NCBI GenBank assembly: GCA_937766455.1
Contig: CALLXD010000005.1
Location: forward strand, 1-64,000
Length of the DNA: 64,000 bases
Origin: Vicinamibacterales bacterium
Lineage (GTDB): Bacteria > Acidobacteriota > Vicinamibacteria > Vicinamibacterales > UBA8438
Direction: 5' to 3'
The position numbers and the translations under genes were made by a program. How positions within the stretch are numbered: the stretch's first letter is position 1; the number at the start of each line of letters is the position of its first letter. The notes beneath the pieces are model-generated. The model saw only the letters and a program-made list of their open reading frames with translations. It was not told the DNA's origin and did no database searches. Shown one piece after another: positions 18,656 to 27,416 of this stretch.

Positions 18656-18864
18656 TGTCGCTGCGATCCTTTCACGTGGTGTTCGTCGTGGCGTCGATTG
18701 CGTTGACGTTGATGATGGCCGTGTGGGGTGGCGTCACTTACGGGACCGACCGTGGATCGGTCTGGCACTTGGTCACCATCGTGGGCGCGGTCATCACAGG
18801 AGGCCTGCTGGCTGTGTATGCCGTGAAGTTCGTGCGGAAGACCCGCGAGCTCGGGTTGAGCTAA
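18655..18864 (+). CDS. Small two-helix membrane protein in the oxidase operon
   Basis: 69 residues, two hydrophobic segments (about 7-25 and 38-58), basic C-terminus. The start overlaps the corrected ctaF stop (TGATG), so it is translationally coupled to the oxidase genes. No family recognised; position suggests a small accessory subunit or assembly factor. Confidence 0.7.
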   Translation: MSLRSFHVVFVVASIALTLMMAVWGGVTYGTDRGSVWHLVTIVGAVITGGLLAVYAVKFVRKTRELGLS

Positions 18865-18915
18865 CGACGTGCAATTGAAACTCGGAACTCGGAACTGAAC
18901 GCTGAACTCTGAGCC

Positions 18916-19188
18916 ATGACACGACTTTTACCGTGGACGGCGTCCATGATCGCGGCCCTCGTGGTCGCCGCGCCGGCGCCCGTGCAGGCCTGTGCGATCT
19001 GCTTCGGAGACCCCAACTCTGCGATGGCGATCGGCGCGAGTTGGGGCGTCCTGCTGCTGGTCGGTGTGACGGCCGCGGTCCTCTCCGCTTTCGCGGGCTT
19101 TTTTCTTTACCTGGTGAAACGGTCACGGATGGCGCTCGATCAAGGCGCCGACCTGCCACGATCGTCCCAGGCCTCAGGGAGTATGTAG
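18916..19188 (+). CDS. Exported small membrane protein with CAICFGDPNSAM motif
   Basis: 90 residues. A signal peptide (about residues 1-25, ending PVQA) is followed at once by CAICFGDPNSAMAIG, then one membrane helix (about 43-66) and a short basic tail. The CxxC directly after the cleavage site faces the outside. It ends exactly where ctaC begins (TAG then ATG). I recall similar small CxxCFGDPxS proteins beside oxidase genes in other phyla, but not a proven function. A copper- or thiol-handling role for the CuA site of CtaC next door is an inference. Confidence 0.75.
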   Translation: MTRLLPWTASMIAALVVAAPAPVQACAICFGDPNSAMAIGASWGVLLLVGVTAAVLSAFAGFFLYLVKRSRMALDQGADLPRSSQASGSM

Positions 19189-19935
19189 ATGCAGGAGTTA
19201 CTAGGACTGCCGCTGCAGGCCTCGGCGCACGCTGGCGAAATCGATCGCATTATCGTGATCGTGCACTGGCTCATGTTGGTGCTGTTCGTTGGCTGGGGCT
19301 CGTTTTTCACATATACGCTGATTCGGTTCCGGCAGAGCGCGAACCCGAAAGCGGACTACCACGGCGTCAAGAGCCATGTGTCCAGCTATCTTGAGGTGGC
19401 GGTGGCTGTTGTCGAAACGGTTATCCTGATTGCGTTCGCCCTGCCCGCGTGGGCGAACCGAGTCAACGATGTACCGCCGGAGAGCGGCGCCACGGTCGTC
19501 CACGTGATTGCGAAACAGTTCGCGTGGCACGTGGTGTATCCAGGACCCGATGGTCGGTTCGGCCGCCGCGATGCGAGTCTTGTCACGTCGACGAACGAAA
19601 TCGGATTGGACCGAGAAGACCCGAACGCCCGGGATGACATCTACACGATCAATCAGCTCAGTCTGCCCGTCGACACGCCGGTGGTCGCCTATCTCACCAG
19701 CATGGATGTCATCCACAGCTTCGCCATTTCCTCGATGCGAGTGAAGCAGGACTCCATTCCTGGGATGGAGATTCCGATCTGGTGGGAACCGACCGTGGTA
19801 GGGGAGTACGAAATCAATTGTTCGCAGTTGTGTGGACTGGGTCACTATCGGATGCGTGGCGCGGTCAGCATCCTCGCCCAGGCAGACTTCCAGTCATTCC
19901 TCGCGGAGGAAAGCGCCCGTTTAACGGCGGACTGA
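19189..19935 (+). CDS. ctaC: Cytochrome c oxidase subunit II
   Basis: 248 residues: two N-terminal helices (about 22-42 and 65-85), then a cupredoxin domain outside the membrane. The CuA site reads SMDVIHSFAIS (His) and NCSQLCGLGHYRMRG: both cysteines, the second His and the Met are present, but the usual Glu of CSELC is Gln. Its role is through the backbone carbonyl, so copper binding should survive. No fused cytochrome c domain. CtaC is last in the operon, not first as in many bacteria. Confidence 0.93.
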   Translation: MQELLGLPLQASAHAGEIDRIIVIVHWLMLVLFVGWGSFFTYTLIRFRQSANPKADYHGVKSHVSSYLEVAVAVVETVILIAFALPAWANRVNDVPPESGATVVHVIAKQFAWHVVYPGPDGRFGRRDASLVTSTNEIGLDREDPNARDDIYTINQLSLPVDTPVVAYLTSMDVIHSFAISSMRVKQDSIPGMEIPIWWEPTVVGEYEINCSQLCGLGHYRMRGAVSILAQADFQSFLAEESARLTAD

Positions 19936-19960
19936 CACGCCGATACACTCTGGCCTGGCG

Positions 19961-20362
19961 ATGGTGGAAGCCGGGTCGATGGCCCAGGACACTGCCCCTC
20001 GGGTAATCAGAATCGGCGTGGCTGATATCACCTCAGAACGCCGGATCGAAGCGCGCGTTCCTATTACGGTGTCCGGTCGGCTCGCCTGGACTGACGCCGA
20101 CGGTGCGGCACGTTCAGCCGACGTCAGAACCGAGAACGTAAGCCAGCACGGTGTGTTGCTCGACTGTCTGTCGGTCACTGACATTCCGCTGCACAGGCTT
20201 GTCAGTGTGTCCTTGTCGGCTCCTGACCGAGGTCTGGACCCGCTGCCGCGCAGTCTGCACAACCGGCATACACCGGCCGCCGTCTACCGCATCGAACCGC
20301 CACGCGACCCTCATCGGGCCGATCGCCGGTATGCGCTGCGCCTCCTGGTAGAGCCGAACTGA
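19961..20362 (+). CDS. PilZ-domain protein (putative c-di-GMP receptor)
   Basis: 133 residues (an ATG at 19979 would shorten it). The central part has SERRIEARVPITVSG, an RxxxR-type motif, and later ENVSQHGVLLDC, matching the (D/N)xSxxG motif of PilZ domains that bind cyclic-di-GMP. No other domain. Lies 25 nt after ctaC on the same strand but is probably independent. A diguanylate cyclase is encoded at 6.9 kb. Confidence 0.65.
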   Translation: MVEAGSMAQDTAPRVIRIGVADITSERRIEARVPITVSGRLAWTDADGAARSADVRTENVSQHGVLLDCLSVTDIPLHRLVSVSLSAPDRGLDPLPRSLHNRHTPAAVYRIEPPRDPHRADRRYALRLLVEPN

Positions 20363-20422
20363 ACGTGACGCGCCGCTCCCGTTCCTCTCGGTGGCGGACC
20401 CAAGAGAGCGCGGAGCAGGGTG

Positions 20423-21457
20423 TCACGGGCGCGCGCGCGCCAATTCCTCTTCGATAATCTGCTCGAACACGCTGTACGGGGCCGCACCCATCACCGGCCG
20501 CCCGTTGATGAACACGGTTGGCGTCGAGGAGACACCGTTTTCTTGCCCCTCTCGCAGGTTCTCGTTCACTCGCGCGGCGAAACGGCCGCTGTCGAGGCAG
20601 CTGTCAAAGGCGGACTGGTCCATCCCGAGGGCCCCTGCGTGGCGCTTCAGATCCTCGACGCCGAGTTCGTCCTGTTTGGCGAACATGGTGTCGTGCAGCT
20701 CCCAGAACTTGCCCTGCTCGAGGGCGCAATGTCCGGCTTCAGACGCCTTGAAGGCCTGGGCGTGGTTCGGTAGCGGGTAGTCCTTGAACACCAGGCGCAC
20801 ATCGGCGCCATACGCCGTTTTGAGCTGCTCAACCGTGGTCGTCAGCTGTTGGCAAAACGGGCATTGGAAGTCGGAATACTCGACCAACTCGATCACGGCG
20901 TCTTCCGGGCCAAACGTCGCATCACCGGCATCCACGGTGACCTGGGTTCGTGGCGGATCCAGCTCGATACGCACGTCGCCGGATGCCCCTCGAAGCTCGT
21001 CCATATAGGCGTGCAACGCCTGCGTTGGACGTTGCTGTTCGAGAAATCCCCGTATTTCCGGTCGCATCTGCTCGAGCGTCCGACCGCCGAACGCGTTCTG
21101 ATTCTGCCCGAAGAGCAACGCGATGTCCTCGTCGGTGACGGGAACGCTTCTCGACGGGAGCTCCGTGGCAAGCAACGCCTCGCGGGAGACGCCCTTCGCC
21201 GTGGCTTCTTGGTCGATGAGAATGTCGCCGATCGCGATGTCGAGCACGCGCCGTCGCGTGTCATACAGGTCCTGGAGCATTCGCGTGCGCGACCCCGCGT
21301 CGCTCTTCCGCCACGCCTCATCGAGATCGGCCATCGTCACCGTGACGTCGCCAACCCGACCGACGACATCCGTCGGGGCCTGGGCACACACCGACGCTGC
21401 CGAACAAACCATTGTGAGGGCCGCGACGCCGCACGCAGCGCCGATCCGGTGAAACAT
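20423..21457 (-). CDS. DsbA-family thiol oxidoreductase with SurA-like N-terminal region
   Basis: 344 residues from MFHRIGAACG (ATG 21457, GAAAGG upstream). Signal peptide (about 1-24), then a ~120-residue helical region (VVGRVGDVTVTMADLDEAWR...) like the N-terminal segment of SurA/PpiC-type chaperones, then a thioredoxin-fold DsbA-like domain with YSDFQCPFCQQL and the cis-Pro in GVSSTPTVFINGRP. It should act in the periplasm on disulfide formation or exchange. The catalytic pair is CPFC. Confidence 0.85.
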   Translation of the reverse strand: MFHRIGAACGVAALTMVCSAASVCAQAPTDVVGRVGDVTVTMADLDEAWRKSDAGSRTRMLQDLYDTRRRVLDIAIGDILIDQEATAKGVSREALLATELPSRSVPVTDEDIALLFGQNQNAFGGRTLEQMRPEIRGFLEQQRPTQALHAYMDELRGASGDVRIELDPPRTQVTVDAGDATFGPEDAVIELVEYSDFQCPFCQQLTTTVEQLKTAYGADVRLVFKDYPLPNHAQAFKASEAGHCALEQGKFWELHDTMFAKQDELGVEDLKRHAGALGMDQSAFDSCLDSGRFAARVNENLREGQENGVSSTPTVFINGRPVMGAAPYSVFEQIIEEELARARP

Positions 21458-21608
21458 GACGCGCACCTTTCTCTTTGGACCCGCTCGGAGATACGCTGGA
21501 GCGGTCAACGTATTCAGGAGCCGGTCCTCTCTAACGTAGCACTGCACTTTATCATTCGCAGCACAGCGCCGACAGGGTGGTGCCCAGCGCCGCGATAGGT
21601 CCCCGTCT

Positions 21609-23228
21609 ATGAGCCGCCATCGTGTTCGCGCCCGACCGCCACGCGCGACCAGTCAAGAACCGGCCCTCCGCGTGACTCAGGGAACAGATGTGTCGGCATA
21701 CCTGGAAGACGCCGCGCATTACCCCGGAGGGCACACGCCGCTGGTCGTCTGTCCGCGCGACGAGTACCAACTCGCGACGATTCTGAGAGACGCCACGACG
21801 GTCCTCGCGGTGGGTGCCCAGTCGTCCCTCACCGGCGGCGCGACCCCCATGGGCGACACGGTCATCAGCCTGTCCAAGCTCGCCGCGCTCGGACCGCCGT
21901 CGGTCGACGCCGTGACGGCGGAGCCGGGGGTCACGCTCGCGGGCCTGCGCGAGGCCCTGGCCGCGGCCGGTCGGGCATACCCGCCTGTTCCCACCTACGA
22001 GGGCGCGACCGTCGGCGGGGTCGTTTCGACCAACGCCGCGGGAGCCGCGACTTTCAAATACGGGACGACCCGCCAATGGGTGCGCGGGCTGAGCATCATG
22101 CTGGCGACCGGCGAGCTGCTCGATCTCGAACGCGGGCAGGTCCGGGCCGCGGACAACTGCTTCGAGATCGTCACGTCGGCCGGCACCATCCAGGTGCCAG
22201 TGCCGACCTATCGGCTACCGGACGTGCCGAAACGCGCGGCCGGTTATCCGGCCGGCCCTGATCTCGATCTGATCGACATGTTCATCGGGTCGGAGGGGAC
22301 CCTCGGCATCGTGACCTCGGTGACCTTGGAGGTCTTGCCCCGGTGCCCTGAGGTGGGATGCGTCTTGATTGCCTGTCGTGACGAGGGACAGGCCGTCGCG
22401 CTGGCTTCCCGTTTGCGCGCCGAGTCGATTCGGACGTGGCGCGATCAGGACCCCGATGGGCTCGACGTCATCGCCATCGAGTACATGGACCGGCGCTGTC
22501 TTGAACTGCTCCGTGACGACGGTGCGACGAAACGGTTCGGCGTGACGATGCCGGCGGATGCGAACGTCCTGCTGCTGGCCCAAGTGGAGTTCCCCCCAGG
22601 AACCACGACTGAGCAGGTCTACGACGACGTGGCCGGCGTGGCCGACGTGGGTTCGGCATCAGGCCGCATGTTGGACTCACCCGTCACACGTCTCTGCCGG
22701 GTCGTCGCCGAATCTGACCGCCTGCATGCGACGGAGATTGTCGCCCCGGGCGACGCGGCGCGCGTGGCCGCGCTGATGGCCCTGCGCGAAGCGGTGCCGG
22801 ACGGCGTCAACCGTCGGGTCGGTATCGCCAAGCGCACCGTCGATGACACAATCGAAAAGACAGCGGCTGACATGATCGTGCCCTACGCACAGCTCAGCGA
22901 AAGCCTCAGGCTATTCCGACACGCGTTCGAGTCCCGCGGCCTCGACTACGCCATCTGGGGACACCTGTCTGACGCGAATATGCACCCGAACGTGATCCCG
23001 CGATCGGCGGATGATGTGCAACGCGGCAAGGACGCGATCCTTGAGTGCGGCCGGGGGGTGATTCAACTCGGTGGGTGCCCACTGGCCGAGCATGGCGTGG
23101 GTCGCAACCCCGTCAAGCAGGCGCTGTTGCGTCAGCTCTACGGCGACGGAGGAATCGCGGAGATGTACGCAGTCAAGCAGGCGCTCGACCCATCTCGCAA
23201 ACTGGCTCCAGGTGTGCTGCTGCCATGA
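21609..23228 (+). CDS. FAD-linked oxidase, GlcD/D-lactate dehydrogenase type
   Basis: 539 residues. N-terminal FAD-binding PCMH domain with VGAQSSLTGGATPMG and TYEGATVGGVVSTNAAG; SEGTLGIVTSVTLEVLPR in the middle; C-terminal FAD-oxidase domain with YAIWGHLSDANMHPNV and the terminal DPSRKLAPGVLLP. Members oxidise 2-hydroxy acids such as glycolate or D-lactate and pass electrons to the respiratory chain. No GlcE/GlcF partners nearby. Its stop overlaps the next ATG. Confidence 0.85.
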   Translation: MSRHRVRARPPRATSQEPALRVTQGTDVSAYLEDAAHYPGGHTPLVVCPRDEYQLATILRDATTVLAVGAQSSLTGGATPMGDTVISLSKLAALGPPSVDAVTAEPGVTLAGLREALAAAGRAYPPVPTYEGATVGGVVSTNAAGAATFKYGTTRQWVRGLSIMLATGELLDLERGQVRAADNCFEIVTSAGTIQVPVPTYRLPDVPKRAAGYPAGPDLDLIDMFIGSEGTLGIVTSVTLEVLPRCPEVGCVLIACRDEGQAVALASRLRAESIRTWRDQDPDGLDVIAIEYMDRRCLELLRDDGATKRFGVTMPADANVLLLAQVEFPPGTTTEQVYDDVAGVADVGSASGRMLDSPVTRLCRVVAESDRLHATEIVAPGDAARVAALMALREAVPDGVNRRVGIAKRTVDDTIEKTAADMIVPYAQLSESLRLFRHAFESRGLDYAIWGHLSDANMHPNVIPRSADDVQRGKDAILECGRGVIQLGGCPLAEHGVGRNPVKQALLRQLYGDGGIAEMYAVKQALDPSRKLAPGVLLP

Positions 23229-23647
23229 GGCGTGGGTTTTTTGCGCATTGGTTTACCACCGCCGTCGCGCTCGGTGCGACGACCTGGATGCTGACCGGTG
23301 TGCAGGTCGACTCCCTTGGTGCCCTGGCGGTCGCGGCGCTCGTGCTGGGTTTTACCAATGCCATCATCCGGACGATCCTGGTCGTGCTGACACTCCCGTT
23401 CACAGTGCTGACCCTCGGACTGTTCTATTTCGTGGTCAATGGCGTCGCGTTCGGCCTTGCCGCGGCGCTCGTGCCCGGGTTCCGCGTGTCGTCATTCTTC
23501 TCCGCGGTGATCGGGGCTGCGTTCGTCGGACTGGTCTCGTGGTTCATCGGTGGCGTTACAGGGCGCCGAACGACGGGTGCGACGCGTAGCCGGTCCTCCG
23601 GCGTGGTCGACGTGCATCGGCGACGGGACGGTCGGTGGGGTGCGTGA
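23225..23647 (+). CDS. Phage-holin-family (Mycobact_4TM type) membrane protein
   Basis: About 140 residues; ATG at 23225 overlaps the FAD-oxidase stop (ATGA). Four membrane helices, with the LVLGFTNAIIRTILVVLTLPFTVLTLGLFYFVVNG block that defines the PF04020 family; the C-terminal tail is basic and disordered. Despite the family name these are chromosomal membrane proteins of unknown function; nothing else here suggests a prophage. Confidence 0.85.
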   Translation: MRRGFFAHWFTTAVALGATTWMLTGVQVDSLGALAVAALVLGFTNAIIRTILVVLTLPFTVLTLGLFYFVVNGVAFGLAAALVPGFRVSSFFSAVIGAAFVGLVSWFIGGVTGRRTTGATRSRSSGVVDVHRRRDGRWGA

Positions 23648-23715
23648 GGGGGGGCATCGGACCGTCACCCGAGGTCATGCGGGTGGCTGCGCTGATGCAG
23701 GCCCGTGCGACGCGC

Positions 23716-26478
23716 TCAAAGCTCGACGTGACGTAGCCTGAGCGCGTTCGCGATGACCGAGAGCGAGCTGAGTGTCATTGCCGCACTGGCCCACATCGGG
23801 CTAATGAGCACGCCGGTCAGTGGATACAGCACGCCGGCCGCGACGGGGACGCCGACCGCGTTGTAGACGAACGCGAGGAACAGGTTCTGGCGGATGTTGC
23901 GCATGGTGGCGCGGCTCAGCCGACGCGCCTGCACGATAGCGCGGAGGTCGCCCCGGACCAGTGTGATGCCAGCGCTCTCCATCGCGACGTCGGTGCCGGT
24001 CCCCATCGCAATCCCTACCGCAGCTTCCGCCAGTGCGGGCGCATCATTGATGCCGTCGCCGGCCATGGCTACGACCTCACCCGCTGCCTGTCGCTCCGCC
24101 ACGATGCGCCGCTTGTCTGCCGGAAGAACCCCGGCCACCACGTCTGTGATCCCGAGCTGGGACGCTACCGCCTCAGCCGTCAGTCTGCTGTCGCCCGTCA
24201 CCATGACTACCTGCAGGCCGTCGGCGCGAAGCTGCTCGACCGCCGCCGGGGTACTCGGCTTGATCGGATCGTCCACGCCGAGCAGTCCGACAAGCACCCC
24301 GTCCACGGCGACATAGACGACCGTCTGTCCCTCGCGCCGCAGCGCATCGGCACGCACGCTCAGCGCGTCCGTCGCGACCGCGTGCGTCTTCATCAGCGCC
24401 GCAGTCCCCAGGACAACGTGACGCCCATCGACGAGGCCTGTCACACCGTGTCCGACCTCCGCGCGGAAATCAGACACCGACGGCCGAGCCAGCCCGCGGT
24501 CGTTCGCCGCGTCGGTCACCGCGGCGGCTAGCGGGTGTTCGCTGCCGCGTTCGATCGCGGCGGCCGCCGTCAGCAACCTGGTCTCGGTCGAGCCATTCGC
24601 CGGGAGCACGGTTACCAGTACCGGTTTCCCTTCGGTCAGGGTGCCGGTCTTGTCGACCATGATCGTGCTAACGCGCTCCAGTGTCTCCAATGCCTCGGCA
24701 TTCTTGATCAGCACGCCGACGCCGGCGCCACGCCCGGTCCCCACCATGATGGCCATCGGCGTCGCCAATCCGAGCGCGCACGGACAGGCAATGATGAGCA
24801 CCGCGACACTGCTGACCAGGGCCAGCGCCAATCGCGGCTCTGGACCCCAGACGGACCAACCTGCGAAAGCGAGCATCGCGACGGTTACGACCGCCGGGAC
24901 AAAAAATTTCGCCAGTTGGTCGGCCAGGCGCTGAATGGGTGCGCGACTGCGTTGGGCGTCTGACACCATCGTGACGATTTGCGCGAGTAGCGTCTGGGCC
25001 CCCACCCGCTCGGCCGTCATCAGCAGCGTGCCGGATCCGTTCAGGGTCGCTCCCACCACCGCGTCGCCCGCCACTTTTTCGACCGGCACCGGTTCGCCGG
25101 TCACCATCGACTCGTCGACCGCACTGTGACCTTCCACCACGCGACCGTCCACTGGCACCCGTTCCCCCGGACGTACCCGGAGCTGGTCGCCCAGTCGCAC
25201 GACGCCGAGCGGGACATCCTCTTCGTGGTCCCCAACGACGCGCCGAGCCGTCGACGGGGCCAGCCGGAGCAGCGCGCGGAGCGCGGCACCGGTGCGTCCA
25301 CGGGCCCGCAGCTCGAGCACCTGGCCCAGGAGCACCAACGCGACGACGACGACCGCGGTGTCGAAATAGGGCTCGACGCCGCCCGACATCCGAAATCCAT
25401 CGGGAAACAGGCCAGGAGCCATCGTCGCGGCGATGCTGTAGAGATAGGCTGACCCGACGCCCAGCGCGATGAGCGTGAACATGTTGGGGCTGCGATTCAC
25501 CACCGACGCCCATGCGCGTGCAAAAAACGGCCACCCGGCCCAGAGCACGACCGGGGTGGCGCACACCAGTTGGATCCAGTTCGAGGCCGCGCGTCCGATC
25601 GGGCCAGCCTGGCCCCCGAGGACCATCTCCGTCATGGCGAGCCCGAACACCGGCAGCCCAACGAGCGCCGCCACAACGAATCGGCGGGTCATGTCCTCGA
25701 GCTCCGGGTTGGCGGGTTCGGTGGGCGTCACCGCCCGGGCCTCGAGCGCCATGCCGCAGGTCGGACAGCTCCCCGGCCCGTCCTGCATGATTTCCGGGTG
25801 CATCGGGCAGGTGTACTCGACCTGCGCGAGCATGTCAGCGGCCCCCAACTCTGCCTCCAGCGCCATCCCACATTGCGGACAGGCTCCGGGCTCCGGCTCG
25901 CGCACGTCCGGGTCCATTGGGCAGATAAACCAGGTGCCCGGTGGGGGGAGCGGCGTGTCCTCGGTCGCCGGCGCCAGGTAGCGTTCGGGATTGGCCTGAA
26001 ACTTCGTTCGACAGCCGTCGCAGCAGAAGTAGTAGGTCGTGCCGGCATGTTCGTGGCTGATGGTGCTGGTGGCCGGGTCGACGGTCATTCCGCAAACCGG
26101 GTCGACGATGGAGGACGATGCGGGGCGTGACTCGTCGTCAGCCAGAAACAGCGACGGGTCTGTCTCGAATTTCGTCCGACAGCCGTCGCCGCAAAAGTAG
26201 TAGGTCGTGCCGCCATGCTCGTGGCTGATGGTGCTGGTGGTCGGGTCGACCGCCATCCCGCAGACCGGGTCGACGGTCGGGGACGACGCGGGAGGTGCCA
26301 CGTCGCTCGTCAGAAACGGTGACGGGTCTGTCTTGAATTTCGCCCGACAGCCCTCGCCGCAAAAGTAGTAGGTAGTGCCGGCGTGCTCGTGGCTGATGGT
26401 GCCGGTGATCGGGTCGACCGCCATCCCGCAAACCGGATCTTGGACGTCGTGCTCTCGGCTGTCGTAATCTCGGCTCAT
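23716..26478 (-). CDS. copA: Copper-type P1B-ATPase with three YHS domains
   Basis: 920 residues. Three tandem YHS domains (about residues 12-58, 67-113, 122-168), each with DPVCGM and YYFC.(D/E)GCR.KF; then two heavy-metal-binding domains ending CPQCGM and CPTCGM with ICPMDPD/TCPMHPE. The ATPase part has eight helices, the metal motif [11 protein letters not shown], phosphorylation site DKTGTLTEG, and [13 protein letters not shown] implies export of Cu(I) or Ag(I). No HMA domain. Three YHS copies are more than usual. The repeats are also near-identical at DNA level. Confidence 0.9.
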   Translation of the reverse strand: MSRDYDSREHDVQDPVCGMAVDPITGTISHEHAGTTYYFCGEGCRAKFKTDPSPFLTSDVAPPASSPTVDPVCGMAVDPTTSTISHEHGGTTYYFCGDGCRTKFETDPSLFLADDESRPASSSIVDPVCGMTVDPATSTISHEHAGTTYYFCCDGCRTKFQANPERYLAPATEDTPLPPPGTWFICPMDPDVREPEPGACPQCGMALEAELGAADMLAQVEYTCPMHPEIMQDGPGSCPTCGMALEARAVTPTEPANPELEDMTRRFVVAALVGLPVFGLAMTEMVLGGQAGPIGRAASNWIQLVCATPVVLWAGWPFFARAWASVVNRSPNMFTLIALGVGSAYLYSIAATMAPGLFPDGFRMSGGVEPYFDTAVVVVALVLLGQVLELRARGRTGAALRALLRLAPSTARRVVGDHEEDVPLGVVRLGDQLRVRPGERVPVDGRVVEGHSAVDESMVTGEPVPVEKVAGDAVVGATLNGSGTLLMTAERVGAQTLLAQIVTMVSDAQRSRAPIQRLADQLAKFFVPAVVTVAMLAFAGWSVWGPEPRLALALVSSVAVLIIACPCALGLATPMAIMVGTGRGAGVGVLIKNAEALETLERVSTIMVDKTGTLTEGKPVLVTVLPANGSTETRLLTAAAAIERGSEHPLAAAVTDAANDRGLARPSVSDFRAEVGHGVTGLVDGRHVVLGTAALMKTHAVATDALSVRADALRREGQTVVYVAVDGVLVGLLGVDDPIKPSTPAAVEQLRADGLQVVMVTGDSRLTAEAVASQLGITDVVAGVLPADKRRIVAERQAAGEVVAMAGDGINDAPALAEAAVGIAMGTGTDVAMESAGITLVRGDLRAIVQARRLSRATMRNIRQNLFLAFVYNAVGVPVAAGVLYPLTGVLISPMWASAAMTLSSLSVIANALRLRHVEL

Positions 26479-26597
26479 GATGGTCAGGGTCCCACTTTAC
26501 AGCTGTCGGTCCAATCCCCGATCATAGCGTCTTGGTCGTGAGGGCCGCCGGCTGGGCCCCTCGAATGCCCCCAACCCAATCTACCTTCCGCAAAGAT

Positions 26598-27332
26598 ATG
26601 GTCCGACGACAGATACTCGCGCTTGCATACCTTCTACTCGTGCCGGGGGTGACCCTGGCCCAGGACACCGACCCCGAAGAGCCGCCCCGGTGGTCAGGCA
26701 CGGCCGAGGTGTCCGCCTTGGCGACCTCCGGCAACTCCGACACCCGGACGTTCGGGTTGGGGGGAGAAGTGGTGTTCGACCCCGGTACCTGGAAATGGCT
26801 GGGTCGAGCCGCATACGTGGAGACAGAAGCGGACGATGTGCTGAGGGCGCGTTCGCAAAGTGCACTGCTTGAGGTGTCGCGCGCGGTTTCTGAGCGGCTT
26901 GATGTCTATGGTCGCGGAGGGTACCTCAGAGACCTGTTTGCTGGAATCGAACGTCGGATCGCGACCGAGGCAGGCCTCGCGTATCAGGTCATCGCGACCG
27001 GGGCGCACACACTCGAGGTGCTCGGAGGCGTCGGTTTTACCCAGGAGCAACGGTCGACGGGCGATGACCTCTCTTTGGCTACGGCCAATGGCACGGGCCG
27101 CTACGCGTGGGCGTTGACAGAGACCAGCGCACTCACCGAGGAGGCGGCGTTTGTGGCCGCCCTGAATTCCGGCGACGATTGGCGGCTCACGAACGAGATT
27201 GCGGCCACGGCCGCGCTCAGCAGCCTGTTGTCATTGAAGGTGTCGCAGAAGTTGAGCTATCTGAACAGGCCGGTCCCTGGTTTCCGAAAGACCGACACGA
27301 TCTTCGCGGCAGCCCTGGTGGCAAATTTCTAA
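26598..27332 (+). CDS. DUF481 outer-membrane-type protein
   Basis: 244 residues from MVRRQILALAYLL, a signal peptide ending VTLAQ (about residue 20). The rest is alternating amphipathic beta-strands starting RWSGTAEVSALATSGNSDTRTFGLGGEV, the DUF481/YdiY pattern, and ends with the aromatic F expected for an outer-membrane barrel. Role unknown. Divergent from the copper ATPase and convergent with the M61 peptidase gene. Confidence 0.85.
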   Translation: MVRRQILALAYLLLVPGVTLAQDTDPEEPPRWSGTAEVSALATSGNSDTRTFGLGGEVVFDPGTWKWLGRAAYVETEADDVLRARSQSALLEVSRAVSERLDVYGRGGYLRDLFAGIERRIATEAGLAYQVIATGAHTLEVLGGVGFTQEQRSTGDDLSLATANGTGRYAWALTETSALTEEAAFVAALNSGDDWRLTNEIAATAALSSLLSLKVSQKLSYLNRPVPGFRKTDTIFAAALVANF

Positions 27333-27369
27333 CGCCCGCACCGCTGTTGCCGCGACGAACCGCAGCTGC

Positions 27370-27401
27370 GAATCCGGGGCGAATCCGGGGCGAATCCGGG
27401 G
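27370..27401. repeat. Three copies of an 11-bp tandem repeat
   Basis: GAATCCGGGGC occurs twice and GAATCCGGGG a third time in direct succession in the short gap between two convergent genes. It could affect transcript ends or simply reflect slippage; no hairpin is formed. Confidence 0.7.
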
Positions 27402-27416
27402 TAGCCGCCGTGCCGC

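Noticed and set aside
23225..23647. Phage holin as evidence of a prophage
   Set aside because: PF04020 members are ordinary chromosomal membrane proteins and no other phage gene is nearby.
27370..27401. Short tandem repeat as a CRISPR remnant
   Set aside because: Units are 11 bp with no spacers; no cas genes in the window.
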